A stretch of 64,000 nt of DNA, from contig NZ_LVWJ02000014.1 of assembly GCF_001625015.1 (NCBI RefSeq), positions 3,782,001 to 3,846,000 on the forward strand, read 5' to 3'. This DNA is from Lewinella sp. 4G2. Lineage in GTDB: Bacteria > Bacteroidota > Bacteroidia > Chitinophagales > Saprospiraceae. The notes below the pieces were generated by a model. The model made no database searches and had not been told where the DNA came from. It was given only the letters and a program-made list of their open reading frames with translations. Below are positions 17,035 to 25,434 of the stretch, piece by piece (the stretch's first letter is position 1; every line of letters begins with the position of its first letter). The position numbers and the translations under genes are program-made.

Positions 17035-17065
17035 ATACGCATTTATTCATTTACATACGCATTTA
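17035..17065. repeat. 11-bp direct repeat ATACGCATTTA upstream of ssb
   Basis: Copies at 17035-17045 and 17055-17065, exactly 20 bp apart, that is about two helical turns. Possible operator. Confidence 0.5.
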
Positions 17066-17239
17066 ATCGCAAGTATATGTTTAAAAAACGAATGTAGGGA
17101 TCCGGTGCTCCCACCTTTGCATAGTCACCGATAGAAAGGGAAGCATAACCGCTACTCTTCCTGAATGGCGACGCATTCATCACTCCCGGGCTTCCGCACC
17201 CAACAACCTTACTGGCGGGGGCTCACAAATCATTCTTTT

Positions 17240-17794
17240 ATGTCTATTCGCAACAACGTATCCCTCATTGGTAACCTCGGCGCCGCTCCTAACGTAACGA
17301 CGACAGCCAGTGGGACCAACATTACCGACTTCTCCCTGGCTACCAACGAGTACTTCCGAGATCGGGAAGGCAATCGCCAAACCCGCACCATGTGGCACCG
17401 GGTGAAGGCCTTCGGCAAGACTGCCGAAATACTGGGGCAGTACCTCCAATCCGGTAGCCAGGTGGCCATCGAAGGTCGGATCAACTACAGCAAGTGGGTC
17501 GATAAGCACGACCAGGTCCGGGTCAGCACTGAAATCATCGTGGAGGACTTCACCTTCCTGAGCGCTGCCCAACCGCAGCAGGCTACCGGTGCGGAACAAG
17601 TGGCCGCTACCGTTGAGCCAACTACTCCGGCTTCGGTGGCGGCCGAGCCCACGGCAGCTTACGGTGATAACCCCGCTACGAAGGCTACCAAGCCGAAGCG
17701 CCGGGCTAACGCGAAGAAGGCGGTCAGCAAAAAAGCTACCGAAGCACGGGTACCGCTAACTACGCTGATCGATAGCGACGAACTTCCGTTCTAA
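17240..17794 (+). CDS. ssb: single-stranded DNA-binding protein
   Basis: 184 residues from the ATG at 17240; the longer in-frame start at 17165 adds an unlike segment. OB fold at 1-110: NNVSLIGNLGAAPNVTTTAS, FSLATNEYFRDREG, TMWHRVKAFGKTAEILGQYL, GSQVAIEGRINYSKW. A low-complexity Ala/Thr/Pro linker and a Lys-rich stretch follow, and it ends in the acidic tip DSDELPF that recruits repair and replication partners. It coats single-stranded DNA in replication and recombination. Separate promoter and a strong terminator make it monocistronic. An additional ssb elsewhere in the genome is possible because this one is diverged and not next to rpsF/rpsR. Confidence 0.92.
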   Translation: MSIRNNVSLIGNLGAAPNVTTTASGTNITDFSLATNEYFRDREGNRQTRTMWHRVKAFGKTAEILGQYLQSGSQVAIEGRINYSKWVDKHDQVRVSTEIIVEDFTFLSAAQPQQATGAEQVAATVEPTTPASVAAEPTAAYGDNPATKATKPKRRANAKKAVSKKATEARVPLTTLIDSDELPF

Positions 17795-17831
17795 GGCCGG
17801 GAGACAACTTACAATTACAGCAGACTTTATT

Positions 17832-17864
17832 GAGGCTACGGAAATGTCCGTAGCCTCTTTTTTT
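17832..17864 (+). terminator. rho-independent terminator after ssb
   Basis: GAGGCTACGGA and TCCGTAGCCTC form a perfect 11-bp stem with an AATG loop and seven T. Confidence 0.95.
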
Positions 17865-17992
17865 AACCCTAGACCTACAGCCGTGACTGCTGCACTTGGC
17901 TATCTAAGGCAATGACCGTTAACCAACTGTTGACGTGCTGCACAAGGTTGTTTCCCCCTCAATCCGCTACCATTGTTAGTACCTTGCCGGCC

Positions 17993-18133
17993 ATGATTTT
18001 TGAACAACCTGAAAGTGAGGCCAACGAAGCCCCTCCCCTCCTGGGAAGTTGGCGGAGAATGTACGTGGCAGTTCTCGTAGCCCACCTTGCCCTCGTCGTG
18101 TTTTTCTACCTTTTCAGCACCAGCTACGCATGA
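17993..18133 (+). CDS. 46-residue single-span membrane protein
   Basis: MIFEQPESEANEAPPLLGSW, then one hydrophobic helix (MYVAVLVAHLALVVFFYLF) and a short tail. The acidic N-terminus should face the cytoplasm or the helix could invert; no family recognised. Its stop overlaps the start of the sodium symporter gene (ATGA at 18130-18133), a sign of translational coupling, so it is probably an accessory subunit of that transporter. An ATG at 17912 would add 27 residues without membrane character; I prefer 17993 because TACCTTG, close to a -7 box, lies just before it. Confidence 0.65.
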   Translation: MIFEQPESEANEAPPLLGSWRRMYVAVLVAHLALVVFFYLFSTSYA

Positions 18134-19875
18134 GTACTATTGACTGGCTGGTAATGACCGGCACCCTGGCGGCCATCGTGATCTACGGGGTGATGCAGAC
18201 ACGTTCTGTCAACAACGTAAAGAGTTACCTACTTGGTGATCGGGACCTTAAATGGTGGACGATCGGCCTGTCGGTCATGGCTACCCAGGCCAGTGCCATC
18301 ACGTTTTTGAGCACGCCGGGCCAAGCGTACAATAGCGGATTGGGTTTTGCTCAATTCTACTTCGGTCTGCCGCTGGCGATGGTCATCCTGTGTGCCTTTG
18401 TGCTGCCGATTTACTACCGGCTAAAGGTGTACACGGCCTACGAATATCTGGAGGGTAGGTTTGACCTGAAGGTGAGGTCGCTTACGGCCATACTCTTCCT
18501 CATTCAGCGCGGTTTGGCGGCGGGGATCACCATTTATGCGCCGGCCATTATTCTTTCCTCTATCCTGGGTTGGTCGCTCAACCTGACCATTTTCCTCATT
18601 GGGATTGTGGTGATCTTTTACACCGTATTGGGTGGGACGAAAGCAGTATCCGTCACCCAGCGGCAGCAAATGATCATCATTTTGCTCGGCATGGTGGCCG
18701 CCGGCTTCGTGGTCGTCAACAAATTACCCGAGGGGATTGGCATGGGTGACGCCCTTAACATTGCGGGCAATCTGGGTAAACTGGAAGTGATCGACTTCAA
18801 ATTCGATCTGAACGATCGCTACAACATTTGGTCCGCCATGCTCGGGGGCACCTTCCTCTTCCTAAGCTACTTCGGTACGGACCAGAGCCAGGTCCAACGC
18901 TACCTCTCCGGCAAGAGCCTGACGGAAAGTCGTTTGGGGCTACTGTTCAATGGCTTGCTAAAAGTCCCAATGCAGTTCCTCATCCTTTTCATTGGAGTGA
19001 TGGTCTTCGTGTTCTTCCTCTTCGTAGCTCCACCGGTGCACTTCAATACGGCGAATCTTGATAAAGTTAGGGACTCGGAATACGCAACGGAATTAGCTGA
19101 ACTACAGGAACGCAATGCAGCCATCGCTGACGAAACCGGCGGGGCAGCTATGGAACTAGCTCAGGCTCTCCGCCAGGAAAACGAAGCGCAGATTCAGACG
19201 GCGACGGCTAACCTGCAAACTGCCGTAGCCAGCCGCGCGGCGCTCTCCGACCGGGTGGACGAATTGATCGAACTAGAAGCCGCCGGGCGAGGCTCGGATA
19301 CGATCACGGAGGATCGGGACTACGTCTTCATCACCTTCATCATTAACTACCTACCTATCGGCTTAGTAGGATTATTACTAGCCGTCATCTTTAGCGCTGC
19401 TATGTCCAGCACTAGTTCAGAACTAAACGCGTTGGCAACGACTACGATGGTTGACCTATATCGACGGACGCTCGTACCCGACAAAACGGACGCCCACTAT
19501 TTGATGATGAGTAAGGTGCTGACCGTTGGCTGGGGCTGCGTGGCCCTCCTGTTTGCCACATCCGCCAACCTGTTTGACAACCTGATTCAAGCGGTCAACA
19601 TCATCGGATCGCTGTTCTACGGGGTGATCCTGGGCGTTTTCGCGGTGGCCTTTTTCTTCAAGCGCGTCGGTGCCCGGGCGGTTTTGAACGCGGCTATTAT
19701 CGTGCAGGCCCTCGTGACGGTGACTTTCTTCCTTTCTTACTTTGAATACATCGACCTCGCCTACCTGTGGTTAAATCTAATTGGCTGCGTCCTGACCATT
19801 CTCCTGGCCACCCTGTTTGAGGGAGCAGGCCTAAAGAACAAGGATAACATCGACGATTCTGTCCTCCCTAAGTAG
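18130..19875 (+). CDS. sodium:solute symporter (SSS family)
   Basis: 581 residues, about 13 membrane helices. Family landmarks: SYLLGDRDLKWWTIGLSVMA, QASAITFLSTPGQAYNSGLG, FYTVLGGTKAVSVTQRQQ, FGTDQSQVQRYLSGKS and AMSSTSSELNALATTTMVDL. It moves a small solute with Na+ across the inner membrane; the substrate cannot be read. Between two membrane helices, about residues 310-394, there is an Ala/Glu-rich insertion (LAELQERNAAIADETGGAAM and on) likely to form a coiled coil. Start at 18130 overlaps the stop of the 46-aa membrane protein, and rsmB follows by 5 bp. Confidence 0.9.
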   Translation: MSTIDWLVMTGTLAAIVIYGVMQTRSVNNVKSYLLGDRDLKWWTIGLSVMATQASAITFLSTPGQAYNSGLGFAQFYFGLPLAMVILCAFVLPIYYRLKVYTAYEYLEGRFDLKVRSLTAILFLIQRGLAAGITIYAPAIILSSILGWSLNLTIFLIGIVVIFYTVLGGTKAVSVTQRQQMIIILLGMVAAGFVVVNKLPEGIGMGDALNIAGNLGKLEVIDFKFDLNDRYNIWSAMLGGTFLFLSYFGTDQSQVQRYLSGKSLTESRLGLLFNGLLKVPMQFLILFIGVMVFVFFLFVAPPVHFNTANLDKVRDSEYATELAELQERNAAIADETGGAAMELAQALRQENEAQIQTATANLQTAVASRAALSDRVDELIELEAAGRGSDTITEDRDYVFITFIINYLPIGLVGLLLAVIFSAAMSSTSSELNALATTTMVDLYRRTLVPDKTDAHYLMMSKVLTVGWGCVALLFATSANLFDNLIQAVNIIGSLFYGVILGVFAVAFFFKRVGARAVLNAAIIVQALVTVTFFLSYFEYIDLAYLWLNLIGCVLTILLATLFEGAGLKNKDNIDDSVLPK

Positions 19876-19880
19876 AGACC

Positions 19881-21095
19881 ATGACGACCAGACTTTACCC
19901 CGCCCACCTCGAAGCCATTGCGCAGGCCTTGCAAGCCATCTTTTTGGAGGGCGCCTACGCCGACCGGGAAATCTCAAAAGTGCTGAAGGCGGATAAGCGC
20001 CGGGGCAGTAAGGACCGTGCCTTCATCGCCGAGCAAACCTACGGGGTGGTCCGCCATTACCGCATGCTGCGGCACGTCAGCGAGGTAGATCAGCCAAAAA
20101 CCCGCGAAGATTTCTGGCGGCTCATCGGTACCTGGCTGATAATGCAGGGCATTGACCTACCCAACTGGAAGGAATTTGGGGATCTCTCCGCAGAAGTAGT
20201 CCAAAAGCGCAAACTAGCACTTGAAGGTCAACGGCCAGTGCTAGAATCCATTCCGGATTGGCTCGACGAATTAGGCCAACAGCAACTAGGTGACGTCTGG
20301 CCAGCTACCCTCTCTGCCCTTAATGAACAGGCACCCGTCGTCCTCCGGGCCAACCGACTCAAAACTGAGCCGGAAACTTTAATTAAGCTACTTAGGGAAG
20401 AGCAAATTGGTACGGAACACATCGGTGCCGACGGCCTCCTAGTCACGGAACGCCGAAACTTGTTCGTCACCAAAGCTTTCAAAAATGGCCTCTTTGAAGT
20501 GCAGGACTTTAGCAGCCAGCAGGCCGCTCCCGCCCTGGAAGTCGAGCCCGGCTATACCGTTATCGATGCCTGCGCCGGAGCCGGCGGCAAGAGCTTGCAC
20601 CTCGCTGCGCTGATGGAAAACCGCGGTAAACTACTGAGCTTGGACATCCACGGGTGGAAACTCAACGAACTCAAGAAAAGGGCGCGCCGCAACGGCGTCA
20701 ATAATCTGGAAACGCGGGCCATCACCTCCACCAAAGTCATTAAGCGACTTACCGGGCGGGCGGATCGCTTGTTGTTGGACGTCCCCTGTTCCGGCCTCGG
20801 CGTCCTGCGGCGAAATCCTGATGCCAAATGGAAGCTCAGCCCTGAATTTATTGACCGGGTCATTACCGAGCAGGCGGATATTTTAGCCCGCTACAGCCGC
20901 ATGGTAAAAGACGGCGGTAAGATGGTGTACGCCACGTGCAGCATCCTCCCACGGGAGAATGACGATCAGGTAACCAAATTCCTCGCCTCGGAGGCAGGTA
21001 CGGGGTGGGCGCTGGTTCGTAAGCACACCTACTTACCGCAGGTGGAAGGTTACGATGGCTTCTTCGTGTCACAGTTGCAAAAGGGGAAATCCTAA
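19881..21095 (+). CDS. RsmB/NOP-type RNA cytosine-C5 methyltransferase
   Basis: 404 residues. An N-terminal NusB-like helical part (IFLEGAYADREISKVLKADK) is followed by the SAM-dependent domain: VIDACAGAGGKSLHLAALME (motif I), LSLDIHGWKLNELKKRARRN, DRLLLDVPCSGLGVLRRNP with the DxPCSG motif and VYATCSILPREND with the catalytic TCS. It transfers a methyl group to a cytosine in rRNA, most likely 16S position 967 if it is RsmB itself. Only 5 bp separate it from the symporter gene, so they may be co-transcribed without being functionally related. Confidence 0.9.
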   Translation: MTTRLYPAHLEAIAQALQAIFLEGAYADREISKVLKADKRRGSKDRAFIAEQTYGVVRHYRMLRHVSEVDQPKTREDFWRLIGTWLIMQGIDLPNWKEFGDLSAEVVQKRKLALEGQRPVLESIPDWLDELGQQQLGDVWPATLSALNEQAPVVLRANRLKTEPETLIKLLREEQIGTEHIGADGLLVTERRNLFVTKAFKNGLFEVQDFSSQQAAPALEVEPGYTVIDACAGAGGKSLHLAALMENRGKLLSLDIHGWKLNELKKRARRNGVNNLETRAITSTKVIKRLTGRADRLLLDVPCSGLGVLRRNPDAKWKLSPEFIDRVITEQADILARYSRMVKDGGKMVYATCSILPRENDDQVTKFLASEAGTGWALVRKHTYLPQVEGYDGFFVSQLQKGKS

Positions 21096-21120
21096 CCAAT
21101 CGGAAGGCACCTATATATTA

Positions 21121-22524
21121 TCAGTCGGTAGTTCGGCTAACAAAGAATCGCTTCATCCGGCCGATGTTCTTCGCCTCAAAGGTGCCGGCTTCTTCGCAGA
21201 CATAACTGTCTGAAATCTCCTCCTTGGTCGTCTCGCTAATAGCGACCTTTCCGGATTCGCCAGCCGTCTCCAAGCGAGCGGCTTGGTTGACCGTATCCCC
21301 CCACACATCGTAAGCGAATTTATTCAGGCCCACTACTCCGGCAACCACTGGGCCGGTGTGGATGCCAATCCTCGCCTTAAAGTGGCTGTGCGTACTAAGG
21401 TAGTTTTGGATAGCTAGCGCGGCGGCAACGCAGCGTTCTGCGTGGTCATCGGAAGGAACAGGCAGCCCACCGGCACACATGTAGGCATCGCCAATCGTCT
21501 TGATCTTCTCCAGACCGTGGCGTTCGATGATACGATCGAGTTCCTTGAAAGCCTCATCCAGGTAGCGGACCAGTTGTTCCGCCGAGACAGTTTTTGAAAG
21601 CGCACTGAATCCGATAAAGTCTACGAATAAGATGGTCGCGGAAGCAAAACTCTTAGCGGTCGCCTTTCCCTGCTCTTTGAGTTCCCGGGCCACCGGTGCC
21701 GGCAGAATGTTCAGCAGCAGTTCATCCGACCGCTGCCGCTCGCGTTCAATGGTAAGGTTACGTTCCTCTAGCGCGGCGGCGTGTTTTTTACTGGACCGGA
21801 AGCGCCAGTAGACGGACCCCAGCGTGATGATGGTAGCCAGCGCCAGGAGTAACAGAAAATTTCTGCGCTGCCGTTCCTCCTTAATGCGGAGGTCCTGCAA
21901 ACTCAGTTCACGGTCTTGTTTGACGAGTTCGAAGGAATCTTCCAGGACCCTAAAGGCATAATCGTCGAGTAAGCGATCCTTTTGTTCCAGTAGCACCAAT
22001 TGCCGTAGTTGGCTATCGTTAAGCGCGGTGATTTCCTTTTCCTGCAAGGCCAGAATGGTTTGTAGTGCGCCTTCAGTGAGCGCAGAATCTGAGGGCAACT
22101 CCTGCAACTGCTTGCGCCGACGTTCTCGCCGGGCGTTGAGCTCGTCGTTATTTGCCAAGGGTTGAACTTCCCCGAGTTTATCCATAACGGCCATAGCGGA
22201 GTCCAGTGCTCCGACCATTCTGCGGCGCCTGAACACCGAAGCGGCATCTTTCAGCAATACTACTCCAGCCGTCTTTTGCTCAATCGAGGCAGTTGGATCC
22301 AAGGCCAGCGCTTTGCCCTGTAGGTAATTTGCGTTCGCTTCCAGTTCAGTCAATTGAGCCTGGCTGGCGGTATTGGCGAGGCCTTTACTTTGCGCGGCAG
22401 CGGCGCGGTAATTTTTCTCGGCGAGCAACTGCTCAATTACCTCCAATTGTTGCAGGTACACTTCATCCTGTGCGCCAACGACACACCCGACTAGCGTCAA
22501 TAAGCAAATTAGCCAATTCTTCAT
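21121..22524 (-). CDS. membrane-anchored class III adenylate/guanylate cyclase
   Basis: 467 residues from the ATG at 22524. Signal-like segment MKNWLICLLTLVGCVVGAQ, a 200-residue helical sensor part outside the membrane, one membrane helix near 223-241 (FLLLLALATIITLGSVYW), a coiled linker with LLLNILPAPVARELKEQG, then the cyclase domain (about 293-467). Catalytic features are present: metal Asp in ILFVDFIGFSALS, base-selecting Lys in EKIKTIGDAYM and Asp in FAYDVWGDTVNQAARLE, the K/D pair that favours ATP and so cAMP. It is the last gene of a block with an ECF sigma factor and an anti-sigma-like protein, 44 bp upstream. Confidence 0.9.
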   Translation of the reverse strand: MKNWLICLLTLVGCVVGAQDEVYLQQLEVIEQLLAEKNYRAAAAQSKGLANTASQAQLTELEANANYLQGKALALDPTASIEQKTAGVVLLKDAASVFRRRRMVGALDSAMAVMDKLGEVQPLANNDELNARRERRRKQLQELPSDSALTEGALQTILALQEKEITALNDSQLRQLVLLEQKDRLLDDYAFRVLEDSFELVKQDRELSLQDLRIKEERQRRNFLLLLALATIITLGSVYWRFRSSKKHAAALEERNLTIERERQRSDELLLNILPAPVARELKEQGKATAKSFASATILFVDFIGFSALSKTVSAEQLVRYLDEAFKELDRIIERHGLEKIKTIGDAYMCAGGLPVPSDDHAERCVAAALAIQNYLSTHSHFKARIGIHTGPVVAGVVGLNKFAYDVWGDTVNQAARLETAGESGKVAISETTKEEISDSYVCEEAGTFEAKNIGRMKRFFVSRTTD

Positions 22525-22568
22525 GGCTGCTACTACCCGCAACGGGTAGCTAGTGTTTACCTATGCCG

Positions 22569-22970
22569 TTAAGAACGGTACTTTGCGTTCACGGTCAAGC
22601 CCCGAAATTCTGCGTTCGGTTCGGCGCTGCCGCGGGTGCCGGGTAAGGACTCCCGGAGCTGCTTGCGGTAGGTCTCCGCATCAAAGTTCTCGGACGGGGC
22701 GAAGGCGTTATCCAAATCCTCGATGGATTGGCTGCGCTGCGCCAGCGGGCTACTCGTCCGTTGCGTGAGGACACTCAATCCTACGGTGCCGGCCACAATC
22801 AGGAAAAGGGCGGCGATCATCCAGGGGCGAATCCCGAAAAGCCGGGTGGAGGACCGGCTGCCACGGTCCAGCCGGTGCTCCAACCGGTTCCAGGCGCGGG
22901 GGGATGGTGTACGACGGATGCCGGAGGCCCGCTGCCGAAATTCCTGCTCGAATGGATCAAATTGTGCCAT
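22569..22970 (-). CDS. putative membrane anti-sigma factor
   Basis: 133 residues. A charged cytoplasmic N-terminus (FDPFEQEFRQRASGIRRTPS, PRAWNRLEHRLDRG), one membrane helix (PWMIAALFLIVAGTVGLSVL) and a short outer tail. It starts 4 bp after the stop of an ECF sigma gene, the usual place for an anti-sigma factor, and the PSPRAWNRLEHRL motif is common in such Bacteroidota partners. No zinc-binding HxxxCxxC motif is present, so it is not of the ZAS class. The dispersed repeat (22623-22639) encodes GTRGSA in its outer tail. Function is inferred from position. Confidence 0.55.
   Translation of the reverse strand: MAQFDPFEQEFRQRASGIRRTPSPRAWNRLEHRLDRGSRSSTRLFGIRPWMIAALFLIVAGTVGLSVLTQRTSSPLAQRSQSIEDLDNAFAPSENFDAETYRKQLRESLPGTRGSAEPNAEFRGLTVNAKYRS
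22623..22639 (-). repeat. dispersed 17-bp repeat, copy 4 (one mismatch, coding)
   Basis: On the minus strand GCACCCGCGGCAGCGCC, within the anti-sigma-like gene, in the same codon phase as in the cellulase signal peptide. Confidence 0.8.
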
Positions 22971-22974
22971 AGCT

Positions 22975-23526
22975 CTAATCGTTGTAGTTCGGGCTGTACC
23001 CAAGTTGAGATAATTGGTCCCGCATGCGCTTCTTGGCCAGGATCAACTGGCTCTTACTCGTGTTGATGCTGATGCCCAGCATATCGGCGATCTCCCGGTG
23101 CTTGTAACCCTCCACGACGTAAAGGTTGAAGACCGTCCGGTATCCCACCGGCATCAGATCCAGCTGGTGAAGGATATCGGCTTCACTCAGTGAAGCGGTG
23201 GCGGAAGCCGGCGTGGAGAAGTATTGCGGGTTCACGTCAGCAATTTCAGTTGCCTGTTTGAGGGCGTGTTTTTTACGCAACAACATCAGGGCTTCGTTGA
23301 CCACGATGCGGCGGATCCAACCCTCAAAACTACCGTCCTCCTTGAAGGAAGCGATCTTATCGAAGGCCTTGAAGAAGCCACTTACCATGACGTCCTCCGC
23401 GTCCGTATCCCGATTGGTGTAACGGCGGGCGACACCGAGCATGGTGGAGCTGTAACGGTCGTAGACGGCACGCTGAGTGCGGCGATCCTTTCGTTTGCAG
23501 CCTTGTACCATTTCTTGCTCGGTCAT
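22975..23526 (-). CDS. ECF RNA polymerase sigma factor
   Basis: 183 residues. Region 2: DAEDVMVSGFFKAFDKIASF and FEGWIRRIVVNEALMLLRKK; region 4: LMPVGYRTVFNLYVVEGYKH, REIADMLGISINTSKSQLIL. The start at 23526 lies 18 bp after the lipB stop. It heads a tight group with a putative anti-sigma factor (4-bp gap) and a nucleotide cyclase, so the three likely form an envelope-signalling unit. The regulon is unknown. Confidence 0.92.
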   Translation of the reverse strand: MTEQEMVQGCKRKDRRTQRAVYDRYSSTMLGVARRYTNRDTDAEDVMVSGFFKAFDKIASFKEDGSFEGWIRRIVVNEALMLLRKKHALKQATEIADVNPQYFSTPASATASLSEADILHQLDLMPVGYRTVFNLYVVEGYKHREIADMLGISINTSKSQLILAKKRMRDQLSQLGYSPNYND

Positions 23527-23544
23527 AGTTGCGAGGGTTGGCCT

Positions 23545-24306
23545 TTAGATGCCACTCGTTTTGGTTTTGGTGTCCGGTAACCAATCAAAGCCAAAGATTT
23601 CCCGGAAGTGGCGCTTGACGATCGGCTTCACCTCGGCCAACTCAATCGGGCGACCAATCTCCAGGCTGAGGCTGGTTACGGACCGGTCGCTCTCGTCAAT
23701 ACCACAGGGAACGATATTACCGAAGTGGGTCAAATTAGGCCGAACGTTGAAGGCAAAACCGTGCAGGGTCGTCCAACGGCTCAGGTGGACACCGATGGCA
23801 CAGATCTTACAGCGCGGTTGCCGGCGGGTTGCATCTCCGGGTAACCAAACTCCAGTGTAGCCATCGTCGCGCTCCGCAGCCACCCCAAAGTCAGCGCAGG
23901 TGCGAATGACGACCTCCTCCAGGCTGCGGACGTAGCGGTGAACGTCCGTGAAATACTCTTCCAAGTCGAAGAGAGGATAGGCAACAAGTTGGCCGGGGCC
24001 GTGGTAGGTGATATCCCCACCCCGATTGATCTTGTAGAAAGTGAAACCTTGTTCGGCCAGCGCTTGCTCGTCCAGCAACAGGTGTTCGATACTGCCAGAT
24101 TTCCCCAGCGTATAAACCGGGGGGTGCTCCACAAAGAGCAGTTCGTGGGTTTGGGGCAGCGGATCGTTTCCGGCTTTCTTCCGCTCCCGGTTTACCCGTT
24201 TGCGGGCGACGATGGCGGCGTGGCGTTCGGTTTGGAGGTCCCAGGCTTGCTTGTAATCCAGGAGGCCAAGGTCTTCAAACTTCACGATTGGAGTTTCGTC
24301 CTTCAT
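23545..24306 (-). CDS. lipB: lipoyl(octanoyl) transferase LipB
   Basis: 253 residues from the ATG at 24306; the longer in-frame start at 24378 would run through a copy of the dispersed repeat and has no family match. Motifs: ELLFVEHPPVYTLGKSG, INRGGDITYHGPGQLVAYPL, KICAIGVHLSRWTTLHGFAF with the catalytic Lys, and NIVPCGIDE with the catalytic Cys. It moves octanoate from acyl carrier protein to lipoyl domains of the 2-oxoacid dehydrogenases in the cytoplasm. lipA is not in view. An insertion of basic residues (KRVNRERKKAGNDP) near residue 40 is common in Bacteroidota forms. Confidence 0.95.
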   Translation of the reverse strand: MKDETPIVKFEDLGLLDYKQAWDLQTERHAAIVARKRVNRERKKAGNDPLPQTHELLFVEHPPVYTLGKSGSIEHLLLDEQALAEQGFTFYKINRGGDITYHGPGQLVAYPLFDLEEYFTDVHRYVRSLEEVVIRTCADFGVAAERDDGYTGVWLPGDATRRQPRCKICAIGVHLSRWTTLHGFAFNVRPNLTHFGNIVPCGIDESDRSVTSLSLEIGRPIELAEVKPIVKRHFREIFGFDWLPDTKTKTSGI

Positions 24307-24374
24307 GGGGAGAGAACAACTTTTGTCCGGTCTCGGTCGAAACACTGACGGTACATCCGCTTCCCACTTACCCG

Positions 24375-24391
24375 GCACCTGCGGCAGCGCC
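24375..24391 (+). repeat. dispersed 17-bp repeat, copy 5 (perfect)
   Basis: GCACCTGCGGCAGCGCC in the spacer between the quinone oxidoreductase-like gene and lipB. Confidence 0.85.
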
Positions 24392-24427
24392 CGAAAATCT
24401 TAGCTAGCAGGTACCCGAACCAGATTG

Positions 24428-25411
24428 CTATTCTCCGATGCAGATGACGATCTTGCCGACGTTGGCGTTGGACTGCATATACTTCAGGGCATCGTCGGCG
24501 TCCTCCCAATCGTAAATGGTATCGACGATGGCGCGGAGGGAGCGGTCGGCAAAGAGCGGCCAAACTTGATCGCGGAAGTCGGCGAGCAACTGTGCCTTGT
24601 AATCCGCGCTGCGGTTGCGAAGGGTGCTGCCAACGAGGGTGAGACGGCGGAGGAGTACCTGAGCAAGGTCGACTTGCTCCTCGGCCGCACCACCGAGTAA
24701 ACTCAGGAGAACGACGCAACCATCCGTGGCGGCGCAGCGGAAATTCTGTTTGGCGTAGGTCGGCCCCACAAAGTCGATGATGAGGTGGACGCCCTGGCCG
24801 TCCGTTTTTTCGAGAATGACGTCGGCAAAGTCTTCCTTGCGGTAGTCGATACATACGTCGGCACCTAACTCGTACAAGCGCTGGTGTTTATTGGCCGAAG
24901 CCGTCACGAATACCCTTGCGCCGCTAAATTTCGCGAGCTGGATCATCGCCGTCCCTACCCCACTCGCGCCCGCGTGGATGAGGATATCGTCACCTTCTTC
25001 CAAATCACCCAACCAGTAGAGGGCCTGAAAAGCCGTAACAAACACCTCGGGCACCGCAGCGGCCTTGGTGAAGGACATTCCCGAAGGCAACTTGAGGCAC
25101 ATGCTGGCCGGTACTGCCGCGAGCTGACCATAGCCGCCACCGTCAACTAAAGCGCAGACGTTGTCGCCAACGGCCAGCCCTTCCACTTCAGCCCCTACTT
25201 CAATGACGGTACCCGCGAGGTCCAAACCGAGGATCTCCCCCGGCGTACCGTAGCCGGGATACTTGCCGGCTAGCTGCAACAGGTCGGCCCGGTTGACGGA
25301 GGTGGCGACGACGGCGACCAGCACCTCATTGGGCTGGATGGTCGGATCGGCCACTTCGGCGATGCTCAAATTTTCGGGGCCGCCGTTTTCGGCGAAGAGG
25401 ATGGCCTTCAT
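24428..25411 (-). CDS. NAD(P)H quinone oxidoreductase-like MDR protein
   Basis: 327 residues of the medium-chain dehydrogenase fold. N-terminal GroES-like domain with TSVNRADLLQLAGKYPGYGT and EILGLDLAGTVIEVG; nucleotide-binding domain with ILIHAGASGVGTAMIQLAK, which binds NADPH, and later VLLSLLGGAAEEQVDL. The cysteine ligands of zinc alcohol dehydrogenases are missing, as in quinone oxidoreductases of the QOR/PIG3 branch. Probably a cytoplasmic NADPH-dependent reductase of quinones or enones. The sialate esterase gene ends 24 bp upstream on the same strand. Confidence 0.85.
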   Translation of the reverse strand: MKAILFAENGGPENLSIAEVADPTIQPNEVLVAVVATSVNRADLLQLAGKYPGYGTPGEILGLDLAGTVIEVGAEVEGLAVGDNVCALVDGGGYGQLAAVPASMCLKLPSGMSFTKAAAVPEVFVTAFQALYWLGDLEEGDDILIHAGASGVGTAMIQLAKFSGARVFVTASANKHQRLYELGADVCIDYRKEDFADVILEKTDGQGVHLIIDFVGPTYAKQNFRCAATDGCVVLLSLLGGAAEEQVDLAQVLLRRLTLVGSTLRNRSADYKAQLLADFRDQVWPLFADRSLRAIVDTIYDWEDADDALKYMQSNANVGKIVICIGE

Positions 25412-25434
25412 AGCAGGTACTTCGTGGTAGTTGG

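Larger units (their letters stand above)
16856..17239. other. 383-bp spacer between cellulase and ssb
   Basis: Holds the cellulase terminator, an AT-rich stretch with a pair of 11-bp direct repeats, and a near-consensus -7 box (CACCTTTG, 17112-17119) for ssb. No ORF with coding character seen. Confidence 0.6.
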
